Source of the DNA: Bacteroidaceae bacterium | Lineage (GTDB): Bacteria; Bacteroidota; Bacteroidia; Bacteroidales; Bacteroidaceae | Direction of reading: 5' to 3' | DNA length: 64,000 nt | Assembly: GCA_017448965.1 (NCBI GenBank) | Contig: JAFSKK010000042.1 | Span: 21,561-85,560, forward strand | Part shown: one piece after another, positions 51,834 through 60,363 of the stretch | Layout: each line of letters opens with the position of its first letter | How positions within the stretch are numbered: the stretch's first letter is position 1 | The notes under the pieces: model-generated | Told to the model about the DNA's origin: nothing | What the model saw: the letters and a program-made list of their open reading frames with translations, nothing else | Databases searched by the model: none | Made by a program: the position numbers and the translations under genes

Positions 51834-52670
51834 GAATTGGCGCACTTGCTCAAGCATAGCAAGTCCTTTTTCTCGTCCGTGCTGATAGATGGCACGTAAT
51901 TTGGGCTCATCCAGTTCGATGCGTCCGATGCTAAGCGGATGGTCGGGATAGATGACGAGTATATTTCCCTTTTGAGCCTGTTCTTCGATGTATTGTAGTT
52001 GGGCATTGTACATCTCGTGACGATGCTTCATGCATTCTGCGATCTTCGGATATTTGTGGTGGAACAGACGGAAAAACGGAACCATCTTGTTGGGTGTCTT
52101 CTGGTAGCCTTTAGGACGGGTGAGGATGACGATGTTTCGCTCGTAGCCGATGGACTGGAAATGTTGCAGGGGGATGCAGTCCACCAGTCCGCCGTCCAGG
52201 AGTTTCATCCCGTCTATTTCCACGGGAGTGGAGACGATGGGCATGGAGCCTGTTGCGCGGAACCACTCCAAGGTGGCATCTTCCACGTGGTCAATCTTCA
52301 TGTAAACGGGTTTCCCTGTCTCGATATTGCAGCACACGAGATAGAACTCGGTAGGGTCGGCTTCGAAGGTGGCAATGTCGAACACGTCGAGTTCGAGGGG
52401 CATGGTGTGGTAAGCGAACCGTGGGTTGACCAGGTTGCCTGTTGTGAAGAAAGAACGCCAACCCATGTAGCGAGGATCGTCCTTGAAGCGGATGTTGTAG
52501 CGCAAGCCGCGCCCCACTTGATGTGACTTGAAGTTGCAGCCGAACAAGGCTCCTGCTGACACGCCAATCATGCCGTCCACAGTGATGCCTTCTTCCTGCA
52601 TCACGTCGATAAATCCCTCGGAGAATAGGCCGCGCATGCCGCCGCCTTCGAGCACCAGTCCTCGTTTCAT
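51825..52670 (-). CDS. patatin-like phospholipase (YjjU type)
   Basis: The 281-residue protein begins RGLVLEGGGMRGLFSEGFID (oxyanion loop), has the nucleophile in MIGVSAGALFGCN (Ser near 39) and the catalytic Asp in KLLDGGLVDCIPL near 157. It lacks a signal peptide, so it is cytoplasmic. Patatins hydrolyse phospholipids or acyl esters. A TAACTTTG box on the reverse strand (52725-52718) is its likely promoter, and the 7-bp array forms its leader. Confidence 0.9.
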   Translation of the reverse strand: MKRGLVLEGGGMRGLFSEGFIDVMQEEGITVDGMIGVSAGALFGCNFKSHQVGRGLRYNIRFKDDPRYMGWRSFFTTGNLVNPRFAYHTMPLELDVFDIATFEADPTEFYLVCCNIETGKPVYMKIDHVEDATLEWFRATGSMPIVSTPVEIDGMKLLDGGLVDCIPLQHFQSIGYERNIVILTRPKGYQKTPNKMVPFFRLFHHKYPKIAECMKHRHEMYNAQLQYIEEQAQKGNILVIYPDHPLSIGRIELDEPKLRAIYQHGREKGLAMLEQVRQFLS

Positions 52671-52680
52671 TTTGTGTATA

Positions 52681-52712
52681 TGATAATAGGTTATGGGTAA
52701 TAGGTTTTAGTG
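52681..52712. repeat. 7-bp array in the patatin leader
   Basis: TAATAGG TTATGGG TAATAGG TTTTAGT in 7-bp phase (52684-52711). Transcribed as the untranslated leader of the reverse gene if the TAACTTTG box at 52718-52725 is used. Confidence 0.7.
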
Positions 52713-52844
52713 TGTTGCAAAGTTAATGACTTCGACACTTATGGCAAAACTTTACGAGGTTTTTCTGACGCTACAAAAGCTTTCCGTGGGGTAACACGGC
52801 GCTTTTTGAGGAAAGGTTGTGTGTGTTGTTTGGATGGAAATACT

Positions 52845-52852
52845 TATCTTTG
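52845..52852 (+). promoter_or_regulatory. -7 box for the sialate O-acetylesterase gene
   Basis: TATCTTTG; a leader of about 23 nt before the ATG at 52882. An in-frame ATG at 52819 lies upstream of the box and is rejected. Confidence 0.6.
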
Positions 52853-52881
52853 CACACAAAAATAACAATCTAAACGAAAAT

Positions 52882-54831
52882 ATGAAGAAGTATTTTGTAT
52901 TGACCATGATGTTGATGGTCTGCCTGATGGGGCAGGCACAAGAACGTGTGACCCTTCCTCGCTTTTTTGCTGACGGCATGGTGCTGCAGCGCGATGCCAA
53001 GATTCCCGTGTGGGGTAAAGGTTTGGCTGGCAGCCAAGTGATAGTGACTCTGAACGGCAAGACCGGCAAGACGAAGGTGCTGCCTGATGGCACTTGGAAG
53101 GTATATCTGCCTAAGATGAAGGCAGGTGGCCCCTACACGCTGACCGTGACACAGAAAACGTCGCTGAGCAATGCGACGGAGAGATTGGATACGAAGGTGA
53201 ACAATGTGCTTATCGGCGATGTTTTCCTCTGTTCCGGACAGTCCAACATGGAACTCCCCATCCGCCGCTGCATGGACGTGGTGGGCGACATGGTGAAGGA
53301 CTACTCCAACGACCAGATTCGCTACTTGAAGTTCCCTCATCAGTTCAACTATGTGCGTCCCAACGATGATGTGCAGTGTTTGCCGTGGCAGGACATCACC
53401 CCTCAGAATTGCGGTGAGGTGAGCGGCATCTGCTACTTCATGGCACGTGAGTTGCAGAAGAAGTACGGAGTGCCTATCGGCATTATCAACTCGGCAGTGG
53501 GTGGTACTCAAGTGCAGGCTTGGATGCCACGTGAGGTGCTTGCCACCTTTGCTGGTTACGACAAGGAGTTAGCGAAGCCGAAGTATCATCAGGTGAACTG
53601 GGTGGACTCCGTTCGCAGGGCTGAGAATCGGGCTGGTCGTGAATGGGAAGGGAAGATGTCGGCTTCGGACACCATTATGGGTAAGTGGAGAGCGGAAGGT
53701 TATGACTTCGGGACATGGCAGACGGTGGATATGTTCTCTAACTGGAGTCAGGGAAAGAACGGCTCCTATTGGTTTCACACCTCTTTGGATGTGCCGGCAG
53801 CATTGGCAGGACAGAAGGCTGTGTTGCGTTTCGGTGCCATGAAGGATGCCGACACCATCTTTGTGAACGGACAGTATGTGGGCAACACCACCTACGAGTA
53901 CCCACCTCGTGTCTATACGGTGAAGGAGGGTGTGCTCCGTGCTGGAAAAAACGACATTGTGGTACACCTCATGTCGCAGAGCGGAAGGCCCAATTTTACG
54001 AATGGAAAGCTTTATCAGTTGGAGGTGGGCAACCAGGTTTTTCCTATCGGTCAGCAGTTGCAGATGGCGGTGGGTTGCACGATGCCGCGCAAACCTGCCA
54101 GCACTTATTTCGTTGACACTCCGACGGGACTTTATAATGCCATGATTGCGCCCTTGCAGGATTTCCCCGTGAAGGGTATGCTGTGGTATCAGGGTGAGTC
54201 GAATCTAGGCAATGCGGACAACTATGCCGATTTTCTGGAGGCGATGGTGGCATCGTGGCGCAAGCAGTTCAAAAAGGACTTCCCAGTGGTCATCATGCAG
54301 TTGCCAGGATACATGAGCCATCACGAACAACCCGTTGAGACGGGATGGACGCAGATTCGCCATCAGCAGTATCTGGCGGCTCAACATATTGACAAGGCAG
54401 CCTTGGCTCCTACGCTTGACACGGGAGAATCGAACGATATCCATCCGCAGGACAAGAAGACAGCCGGCCAACGTGCCGCCCAGCAAATGAGCCGCCTGGC
54501 ATACGGCGATAATAGTGTTATCTGCCGGGTGGCGATGCCTGTTTCGGCTCGTCTCGTTCAGCCAGGACGTTGTCAAGTGCTTTTCCCGCAGGCACCTTCG
54601 TTGCAGGTGAAGGGTGCTCGCATCAGCGGTGTCGCCATCTTGGTGAATGGACGTTATCAGTGGGCAGAAGCCACTTTGGTCAACCCAAATACCTTGGAAA
54701 TTTCTTTGCCGGAAGGGGTGACCTCCACCACCATCCGTTACTGTTGGGATGACTATCCGAATCCAACGCTTTTCAGTACCGATGGCATAGAAACGGTTCC
54801 TGTTCCTCAGTTCCAGATAGAGATGCAATAA
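52882..54831 (+). CDS. sialate O-acetylesterase
   Basis: The 649-residue secreted enzyme (signal peptide ending MGQAQ) removes O-acetyl groups from sialic acids or other glycans. An SGNH esterase domain shows GDVFLCSGQSNMELPI (Ser near 113) and the catalytic Asp/His in GESNDIHPQDK near 525; MLWYQGESNLGNADNY is the third block. The inserted segment (about 230-370) has a carbohydrate-binding-like jelly-roll (VPAALAGQKAVLRFGAMKDA). The usual length. A secreted patatin follows. Confidence 0.92.
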   Translation: MKKYFVLTMMLMVCLMGQAQERVTLPRFFADGMVLQRDAKIPVWGKGLAGSQVIVTLNGKTGKTKVLPDGTWKVYLPKMKAGGPYTLTVTQKTSLSNATERLDTKVNNVLIGDVFLCSGQSNMELPIRRCMDVVGDMVKDYSNDQIRYLKFPHQFNYVRPNDDVQCLPWQDITPQNCGEVSGICYFMARELQKKYGVPIGIINSAVGGTQVQAWMPREVLATFAGYDKELAKPKYHQVNWVDSVRRAENRAGREWEGKMSASDTIMGKWRAEGYDFGTWQTVDMFSNWSQGKNGSYWFHTSLDVPAALAGQKAVLRFGAMKDADTIFVNGQYVGNTTYEYPPRVYTVKEGVLRAGKNDIVVHLMSQSGRPNFTNGKLYQLEVGNQVFPIGQQLQMAVGCTMPRKPASTYFVDTPTGLYNAMIAPLQDFPVKGMLWYQGESNLGNADNYADFLEAMVASWRKQFKKDFPVVIMQLPGYMSHHEQPVETGWTQIRHQQYLAAQHIDKAALAPTLDTGESNDIHPQDKKTAGQRAAQQMSRLAYGDNSVICRVAMPVSARLVQPGRCQVLFPQAPSLQVKGARISGVAILVNGRYQWAEATLVNPNTLEISLPEGVTSTTIRYCWDDYPNPTLFSTDGIETVPVPQFQIEMQ

Positions 54832-54856
54832 TGTGGAGTCTTTAGATGGTAGGAGT

Positions 54857-55684
54857 ATGAAGAGAATCCTCTTTCTTTTTCTTTTTGTCCTCACGGCGAT
54901 ATTGCCGTTGAACGCACAAAACGAAAGCCGTCCGAAAGTGGCGCTTGTTCTTGGTGGCGGTGGGGCGAAAGGTGCCGCCTCTGTGGGTGTGTTGAAGTAT
55001 ATTGAGAAGTCGGGTGTGCCCATCGATATGGTGGTGGGCACAAGCATTGGCTCTATTGTGGGCGGACTCTATTGTTTGGGTTACAACAGCGGGCAGTTGG
55101 ACTCGATGTTTCGTTCGCAAGAATGGGGCGAACTGTTTGCGGGTTCGCTCATGGGCGATAGCATCGTGCATTCGCTGCGGCAGATGACGGGAGAATGCTC
55201 CATGGGTAGTTTTGACGACCTTCCCATTCCGTTCCGTTGTGTGGCGGTGGACACGAAGAGTCTGCGTGAGGTGGTGCTCAGTCGGGGCGACTTGGCACAG
55301 GCGATGCGTGCCAGCATGGCTATTCCGTTGGTGTTCAAGCCTGTGAAGATGGGTGATATGCTGTTGGTGGACGGCGGTGTGCTGAACAACTTGCCTGTGG
55401 ATGTGGCAAAAAATATGGGGGCAGACATTGTGATTGCCGTAGATCTGACCGTGAACAAGCACGAAGATTTTAACCCCTCAAGCCTCTTGTCGCTGTTGCG
55501 CCCTGACTTGAGAAAGTATCGGCAGAACTGCGAGGATGTTGACATCTATATCAACCCCAACCTGCGTGGTTATGGGTCACAAGACTTTATGCCCGAGAAA
55601 ATCGCTAAGATGATTTCCTTGGGTGAAAAGGCGGGCAAATCCCATCTTAAAAAGCTGAAGAAATTGAAGAAACGGCTTCGTTGA
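54857..55684 (+). CDS. secreted patatin-like phospholipase (RssA-like)
   Basis: The 275-residue product has a signal peptide ending PLNAQ, then VALVLGGGGAKGAASVGVL (oxyanion loop), MVVGTSIGSIVGGLY (Ser near 68) and DMLLVDGGVLNNLPVDV (Asp near 176). All catalytic residues are present. It is exported, unlike the patatin at 51825. It lies 25 bp after the esterase and is probably co-transcribed. The start at 54857 has TAGGAG just upstream. Confidence 0.88.
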   Translation: MKRILFLFLFVLTAILPLNAQNESRPKVALVLGGGGAKGAASVGVLKYIEKSGVPIDMVVGTSIGSIVGGLYCLGYNSGQLDSMFRSQEWGELFAGSLMGDSIVHSLRQMTGECSMGSFDDLPIPFRCVAVDTKSLREVVLSRGDLAQAMRASMAIPLVFKPVKMGDMLLVDGGVLNNLPVDVAKNMGADIVIAVDLTVNKHEDFNPSSLLSLLRPDLRKYRQNCEDVDIYINPNLRGYGSQDFMPEKIAKMISLGEKAGKSHLKKLKKLKKRLR

Positions 55685-55691
55685 GCCTGTC

Positions 55692-56039
55692 TTATCGTCG
55701 GTTTTGTTGCTGCAAGTTGCGGCGATACATCCACACAAATCCTCCACAGAGTGTGAGTGCAGCCACCACCACCAGCGTAGTCATCATCATTGACGAGTGA
55801 TTGCTGCTGCCACCCCAGTCATTGAACATGTTGATGGCTGAACGAAGCGTGTCCAACACCTCTCCTTTGTTGGTGAGCGTGTCGATGATTTCTTGTGGAA
55901 TGATGGAGTCTGTGACTCCGCCAGGTACTGCCACTGAATCAGGGGCTGGTTGTAGAACTACGGTGTCGGGGTCGACAGTACGTATAATCCGTGGATGATG
56001 GATTCTGCCAGGATAGGCAATGTCTAAGAGTTGAAACAT
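55692..56039 (-). CDS. small single-pass membrane protein, unknown
   Basis: The 115-residue product has a Pro/Asp/Val-rich N-terminal part and one C-terminal hydrophobic segment (about 85-106, MMTTLVVVAALTLCGGFVWM) followed by basic RRNLQQQNRR, so the N-terminus is outside and the tail cytoplasmic. No family recognised. It follows two other membrane genes on the reverse strand at short distance. Confidence 0.6.
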   Translation of the reverse strand: MFQLLDIAYPGRIHHPRIIRTVDPDTVVLQPAPDSVAVPGGVTDSIIPQEIIDTLTNKGEVLDTLRSAINMFNDWGGSSNHSSMMMTTLVVVAALTLCGGFVWMYRRNLQQQNRR

Positions 56040-56060
56040 GTCAATAAATGTTTTATAGAG

Positions 56061-56399
56061 TTAATCAATGAATGTCTGGATGTAGATGAGTTGAACCAGC
56101 AGTCCGATGAGGAAACTGATGGCATTGCACAGAAGACTGTAGATGCAGGCTTGCCTGAGGTTTCGGGTAAAGCAGAAGTACCATGCTGCCTCCACCAGAA
56201 AAACCACCACTTCACCGATAAGGATGTGGCTCATGCTGTCGTTGACACAGAGCACGTAGAGGTTCAACGGTATGTTGGTCAGCACGTTGACGGCGATAGA
56301 CGAGAGGAGCACTTTCCTCCGCCGCTCCATCAGGAGCCACAGCACCCCAAACTCAATGAGGATGGTAGGGATGAGGGCTATGAGGAGGTTCTGTATCAT
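56061..56399 (-). CDS. small four-helix membrane protein, unknown
   Basis: The 112-residue product is almost wholly hydrophobic, with four helices (about 5-23, 30-50, 57-77, 85-108) and a basic turn ERRRKV. No family recognised. It lies between the MFS gene and a single-pass protein gene on the reverse strand, with 20-bp gaps. Confidence 0.65.
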   Translation of the reverse strand: MIQNLLIALIPTILIEFGVLWLLMERRRKVLLSSIAVNVLTNIPLNLYVLCVNDSMSHILIGEVVVFLVEAAWYFCFTRNLRQACIYSLLCNAISFLIGLLVQLIYIQTFID

Positions 56400-56419
56400 C
56401 TTTCTGCTTTTTTGTGGTT

Positions 56420-57397
56420 CTACAAGAGTGTCACCAACAGATAGCCAGGCATCAAGGCAGCGGCGAGCAGTCCAAATGCCAGCCCTTCGTACCCTTTCAG
56501 CACAACGTTAGCCCAGTAGAGCGTGACGGGCATGGTGCAGTTGACCAAGAATAGCCCTGTCAGTATCACGGCTATGTGTATGTCTTTGCCGATGAAGCAG
56601 AGGAGGGTTCCCACCACCATGAGCACTACGGCTTTCCACATGCCCATTCCTTTGACAAGCCATCCACCCGCCATCTTTCCGAACATCGACGTGGCACCCA
56701 GCATTAAGAGGATAGCGGGGCCTTTCGTGATGTCAGTGGTGAAGGCCTCTCCCACAAAGGAGCGTCCTGCCACGATGAGCATGATGAGAGGGATGATGAG
56801 TCCGACGCTTTTCCAATCTCCCATGAAAGGGACGCTATCATCTGCATAGGTGTGTTTCCTTTCGGGAAAGAAGAAGAGTGCCATGACCGCCAACACGCAG
56901 ATGCTCAGTAGGAACACATAGAGCAATAGCCACGAGGCGAACACCCCTCCGATGGCAAGTCCGAATGCGCCTGTAGAGACGAATACGCCCAGCGAACGGA
57001 TGTCATTCTTGGTACGGATAGCCGTCTGCTTGCCACCCCATACGTGAAAGAGCGAATTGCCCATGCCGAGACAAACGGTCATGCTTAGCAAGAGGGCTTG
57101 TGTTGCCTGAGATGTCTCACACATCGTCCGCATCGACGCCATCATCACAGCTAACGTCAGTAACACCACCGCACCCAGCAACATCCAATGTTTCTGCCTG
57201 AGCCTGTCTGCACCCCATCCTGTGAGGGGTTGTGTGAGGAACGCCAACACGTTGTAGGTCATAAACATCATCACCATGTTCGTGCTGTCGGCCGCGGTGA
57301 GATAGAGGCAACAGATGCACAAACCATCGACAAGGAAATGAAGCAGGGCGCTCACTCCCGTCAATCTCACACGCACTTGTTGGCTGGGTTGTGACAT
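56420..57397 (-). CDS. major facilitator superfamily transporter (short)
   Basis: The 325-residue product has about ten to eleven hydrophobic segments and MFS-type loops (LTQPLTGWGADRLRQKHWM, close to the classical GxxxDRxGRR loop, near residue 58). It is shorter than the usual 400 residues. The substrate is unknown. The upstream in-frame start at 57442 lies beyond the transcript start and is rejected. Confidence 0.75.
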   Translation of the reverse strand: MSQPSQQVRVRLTGVSALLHFLVDGLCICCLYLTAADSTNMVMMFMTYNVLAFLTQPLTGWGADRLRQKHWMLLGAVVLLTLAVMMASMRTMCETSQATQALLLSMTVCLGMGNSLFHVWGGKQTAIRTKNDIRSLGVFVSTGAFGLAIGGVFASWLLLYVFLLSICVLAVMALFFFPERKHTYADDSVPFMGDWKSVGLIIPLIMLIVAGRSFVGEAFTTDITKGPAILLMLGATSMFGKMAGGWLVKGMGMWKAVVLMVVGTLLCFIGKDIHIAVILTGLFLVNCTMPVTLYWANVVLKGYEGLAFGLLAAALMPGYLLVTLL

Positions 57398-57431
57398 CTC
57401 TGTTTGTTTTCTTTTCGTCTGTAATTGGTTG

Positions 57432-57439
57432 CAAAAGTA
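57432..57439 (-). promoter_or_regulatory. -7 box of the MFS operon
   Basis: The reverse strand reads TACTTTTG, giving a leader of about 28 nt. No clear -33 TTTG. Confidence 0.6.
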
Positions 57440-57478
57440 CATAAAAAAACATAGCTGTATATAAAAAGAAAGGTTCTT

Positions 57479-57510
57479 TTTGTCTTTTTTAGTTTTTTTA
57501 TATACCTTTG
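57479..57510 (+). promoter_or_regulatory. promoter of the porin gene (TTTG-N20-TACCTTTG)
   Basis: TTTG at 57479-57482 and TACCTTTG at 57503-57510 are 20 nt apart; the leader is about 50 nt. Confidence 0.75.
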
Positions 57511-57566
57511 CCCGATATTTCCCAACTTCAGGTAACTCGTTTCTGTGAGTTACTCATCATCAAGAT

Positions 57567-58760
57567 ATGAAAAAGATTTTTTTGACAGTTGTCGTGGCAA
57601 GTCTTGCCACGCTGCCGATGTGGGCAGAAATTGACGAGACGCAGGAAATCAACGTGCCTTCCGAAGAGAGTATTGAAGAGTCAGAGTTTGAGCCTAATGG
57701 AACACCTGGCTCTGGTTTTATCACGGAACTTGTGAATAACAGTTTGGAGAGCGCGATGGCCAATGCTCCCGCTCCTGAGGGCAAACCGCAGTTGGGCAGG
57801 AAGCTGACCGACTATGCCAGTGCACCCAAGTTTGGTGGTTACTTTATTGGCAAGTATGCCTACAGCGACCAGGACGGTGCGAAGGGTGGTACAGGCTTCA
57901 GCCAGCGACTCATCCGTGTGTATGTGGATGGCACCATCCTCACCGACTTCAAGTACCGCATTCAGGCACAGGTGAACAACTCCACTTTCCACATGAAGGA
58001 CTATTTCGTGGAGTGGTCGCATTGGAAGGAACTCGCCATCAAGGTGGGTCAGTACAAGCGTGCCTTCCTCTTCGAGAATCCTTACAATCCCTGGGATGTG
58101 GGCGCTGGAGACTATTCTCAGATTTCCAATTGCCTGGCGGGTATCAGCGACAAAGATGGCAACGTCGGCAATGGTGGACGTGACCAGGGTTTGCAAGTGC
58201 AGGGTGACCTCTTCCCTGCCAAGAAAGATGGACACCGCTTCATCCACTATCAGTTGCAGGTGATGAACGGTCAGGGCATCAATGGTGGTGATAAGAATGG
58301 TCACAAGGACTTCATCGGCTCGTTGCAGGTGCAGCCCATCAAAGATCTCTTCATCGGTGTGTTTGGCTGGACGGGCGACTATGTGAACAATGCAGGCGTG
58401 GAGACCGACCGCAACCGTTGGGCTGCCTCCGTGAAGTATGAACACAAGGATTGGACAATTCGTGCCGAATATGCTCATGCCCAGGGCATACTTGCCAATT
58501 ACCAGGGAGAAGGGAAGGCGGATGGCTGGTATGCCACAGTCGGTGTTCCTTGTACTCCTTGGCTCAAAGTGTATGGCAAGTATGATGCTTACCGTGCCAA
58601 CAAGAAGTGGGAGTCCACCAAAACCATCTATAGCATCATTCCTAACTTCCAGATTCACAAGAACCTCCTCATGCAGGTGCAGTACAACCACGTGCATGAC
58701 CGCAATCTCCCCTATAAGGACTACAACGAACTCTGGGCAGAGATGTACGTGCGATTCTGA
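57567..58760 (+). CDS. OprP/OprO-like porin
   Basis: The 397-residue protein has a signal peptide ending LPMWA, an acidic N-terminal segment, then a beta-barrel (YDFVGYFIG-like start at GGYFIGKYAYSDQD; FKYRIQAQVNNSTFHMKDYF; LAIKVGQYKRAFLFENP; last strand LWAEMYVRF). This matches the phosphate-selective porin O/P family. In Bacteroidetes members often take up phosphate or other anions. The Na/Pi transporter at 41541 may be functionally related, but is not linked. Confidence 0.85.
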   Translation: MKKIFLTVVVASLATLPMWAEIDETQEINVPSEESIEESEFEPNGTPGSGFITELVNNSLESAMANAPAPEGKPQLGRKLTDYASAPKFGGYFIGKYAYSDQDGAKGGTGFSQRLIRVYVDGTILTDFKYRIQAQVNNSTFHMKDYFVEWSHWKELAIKVGQYKRAFLFENPYNPWDVGAGDYSQISNCLAGISDKDGNVGNGGRDQGLQVQGDLFPAKKDGHRFIHYQLQVMNGQGINGGDKNGHKDFIGSLQVQPIKDLFIGVFGWTGDYVNNAGVETDRNRWAASVKYEHKDWTIRAEYAHAQGILANYQGEGKADGWYATVGVPCTPWLKVYGKYDAYRANKKWESTKTIYSIIPNFQIHKNLLMQVQYNHVHDRNLPYKDYNELWAEMYVRF

Positions 58761-58909
58761 TAAGAATAACAGGCACAAGCAAACATAAACGTGTGACGTG
58801 GAGTCATAAAGGGTGTTGCGTGGGAAACATAAACAGCCCATGCGATAAAGTGCATCACTCTGAAAACAAAAAAAGAGGTTCAAAATCGTTTTGTTTGAAG
58901 TTTTTTTAC

Positions 58910-58917
58910 TACTTTTG
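58910..58917 (+). promoter_or_regulatory. -7 box for the regulator gene
   Basis: TACTTTTG with a TTTG at 58890-58893 (spacing of 16, short). It gives a leader of about 45 nt. Confidence 0.5.
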
Positions 58918-58968
58918 CATCGTCATTTCTTCCAATATAGTAAGAAATGTTTCTAAACATAAAGAGAA

Positions 58969-60327
58969 ATGGTGATAGAATTGAGTAATGGAACCTTGTT
59001 CCAAGTGTCTGTCTGGGCAGTGTTGTTTGCCACTCTTCTGGTGTTGGTGTGTGCGTATGTGCTGTGCCGTCTGGTGGCACGGCGTGAGCGGTCAAAGCAT
59101 AGTGTGGAGATGGCTCGTGTGGAGCATGAACACAGGCAGACGCTGGAAGTGGTGAAACAGCAGACGCTGGCAAGGGTGAGCCAAGACTTGAGGGCACCCA
59201 TCATGTTGCTGATTGGTTCTTTGCAACAGATGGCAGAAGAACCCCTGGGCGACGATGTGGGCGGCCGTGTCCAGATGATGCTGCGTAGCGCACAGATGTT
59301 GCTGCATCAGGTCAATATACTTTCGGCAGGTATGGGGGCAGTTCCTGCTCCGTCGGCATTAACGAGCGTGGCTGGGGTGCAGCGGGGAACCGTCGCAACA
59401 CCCGCCCGTGAAACTTCTTCGGGAACACCTACAACCAGTACGGAAACGGCACAATTGGTAGGTATTGACGACCATAATGCTGCCATGGTGTCCAGCAAAG
59501 AGATGGAAGCGTATCAGGAAGAGGAGGAAACCAATGAAGGTCAGCGCATGACCTTGCTGATGGTGGACGATAGTGCTGACATGTGCCGCTTTGTGCGTGA
59601 TTATTTCCGGAAAGACTATAATGTGATTACCGCCAGCAATGGTGAACAGGCGTTGACCTGTCTGGAAGAGAACGACGGTATCGGCTTGGTGGTGAGCGAT
59701 GTGACCATGCCTAAGATGGATGGTTTGGAGTTGTGTCGTCGTGTCAAGACCGATTTGCGTTGGTCACACATTCCTGTGATTCTGCTGACAGGGCGTAGGA
59801 GTGAAGAAATCGAGGTGGAAGGCCTGAAACTTGGTGCCGACGACTACATCACGAAACCTTTCAATGTGGAAACGCTCCGTTTGCGTGTGAAGAAACTGAT
59901 AGAGAAGAAAGAGAGCCGCCAACGTCAGTTCCGTGAGAAGATGGATGTGGCACCCAGCGAAATTACCATCACCTCGGTGGACGAACAGTTCATCCAGCAG
60001 GCCATCAAGATCTGTGAAGAGCACATCTCCGACACGGAGTTCTCGGTGGAGGTGTTGGGACATGAATTGTCGCTCAGCCGCACCTATCTCTACAAGAAAC
60101 TCATCAACATCACGGGCAAGGGTCCTGCGGAGTTCATCCGCACCATCCGCATGAAGCGAGGCAAGCAGTATCTGGAGAAGACAGGCATGTCAATGTCGGA
60201 TATTGCGGCTGCTTTGGGTTATAGCAATCCGAAGCGTTTTACCGAGAATTTCAAGACAGAATATGGCATGTCACCCTCGGAGTATGCCAGGAAGATTCGC
60301 TCAGAGAAGACACCTCTGACGGTTTAG
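58969..60327 (+). CDS. degenerate hybrid two-component regulator (membrane helix, pseudo-kinase DHp, receiver, AraC output)
   Basis: The 452-residue protein has a membrane helix (10-35), a helical stretch with RVSQDLRAPIMLLIGSLQQM (69-88) that mirrors the phospho-accepting helix of hybrid kinases but has Gln72 in place of His, and no ATPase domain. A low-complexity linker (125-180) leads to a full receiver domain (VDDSADM, phospho-acceptor Asp234 in VVSDVTMPKMDG, Lys286 in ITKPF) and an AraC-type DNA-binding domain (about 345-445, LSRTYLYKKLINITGKGPAE, DIAAALGYSNPKRFTENFK). It looks like a hybrid regulator that lost its sensor and kinase core. Confidence 0.85.
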   Translation: MVIELSNGTLFQVSVWAVLFATLLVLVCAYVLCRLVARRERSKHSVEMARVEHEHRQTLEVVKQQTLARVSQDLRAPIMLLIGSLQQMAEEPLGDDVGGRVQMMLRSAQMLLHQVNILSAGMGAVPAPSALTSVAGVQRGTVATPARETSSGTPTTSTETAQLVGIDDHNAAMVSSKEMEAYQEEEETNEGQRMTLLMVDDSADMCRFVRDYFRKDYNVITASNGEQALTCLEENDGIGLVVSDVTMPKMDGLELCRRVKTDLRWSHIPVILLTGRRSEEIEVEGLKLGADDYITKPFNVETLRLRVKKLIEKKESRQRQFREKMDVAPSEITITSVDEQFIQQAIKICEEHISDTEFSVEVLGHELSLSRTYLYKKLINITGKGPAEFIRTIRMKRGKQYLEKTGMSMSDIAAALGYSNPKRFTENFKTEYGMSPSEYARKIRSEKTPLTV

Positions 60328-60363
60328 TTGATTCAACTGTTATTTAATTCATAAGAAAAGAAA

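Noticed and set aside
57681-58883. Reverse open frame of 400 codons opposite the porin gene
   Set aside because: The porin has a signal peptide, strand pattern and consensus promoter; the reverse frame has none.
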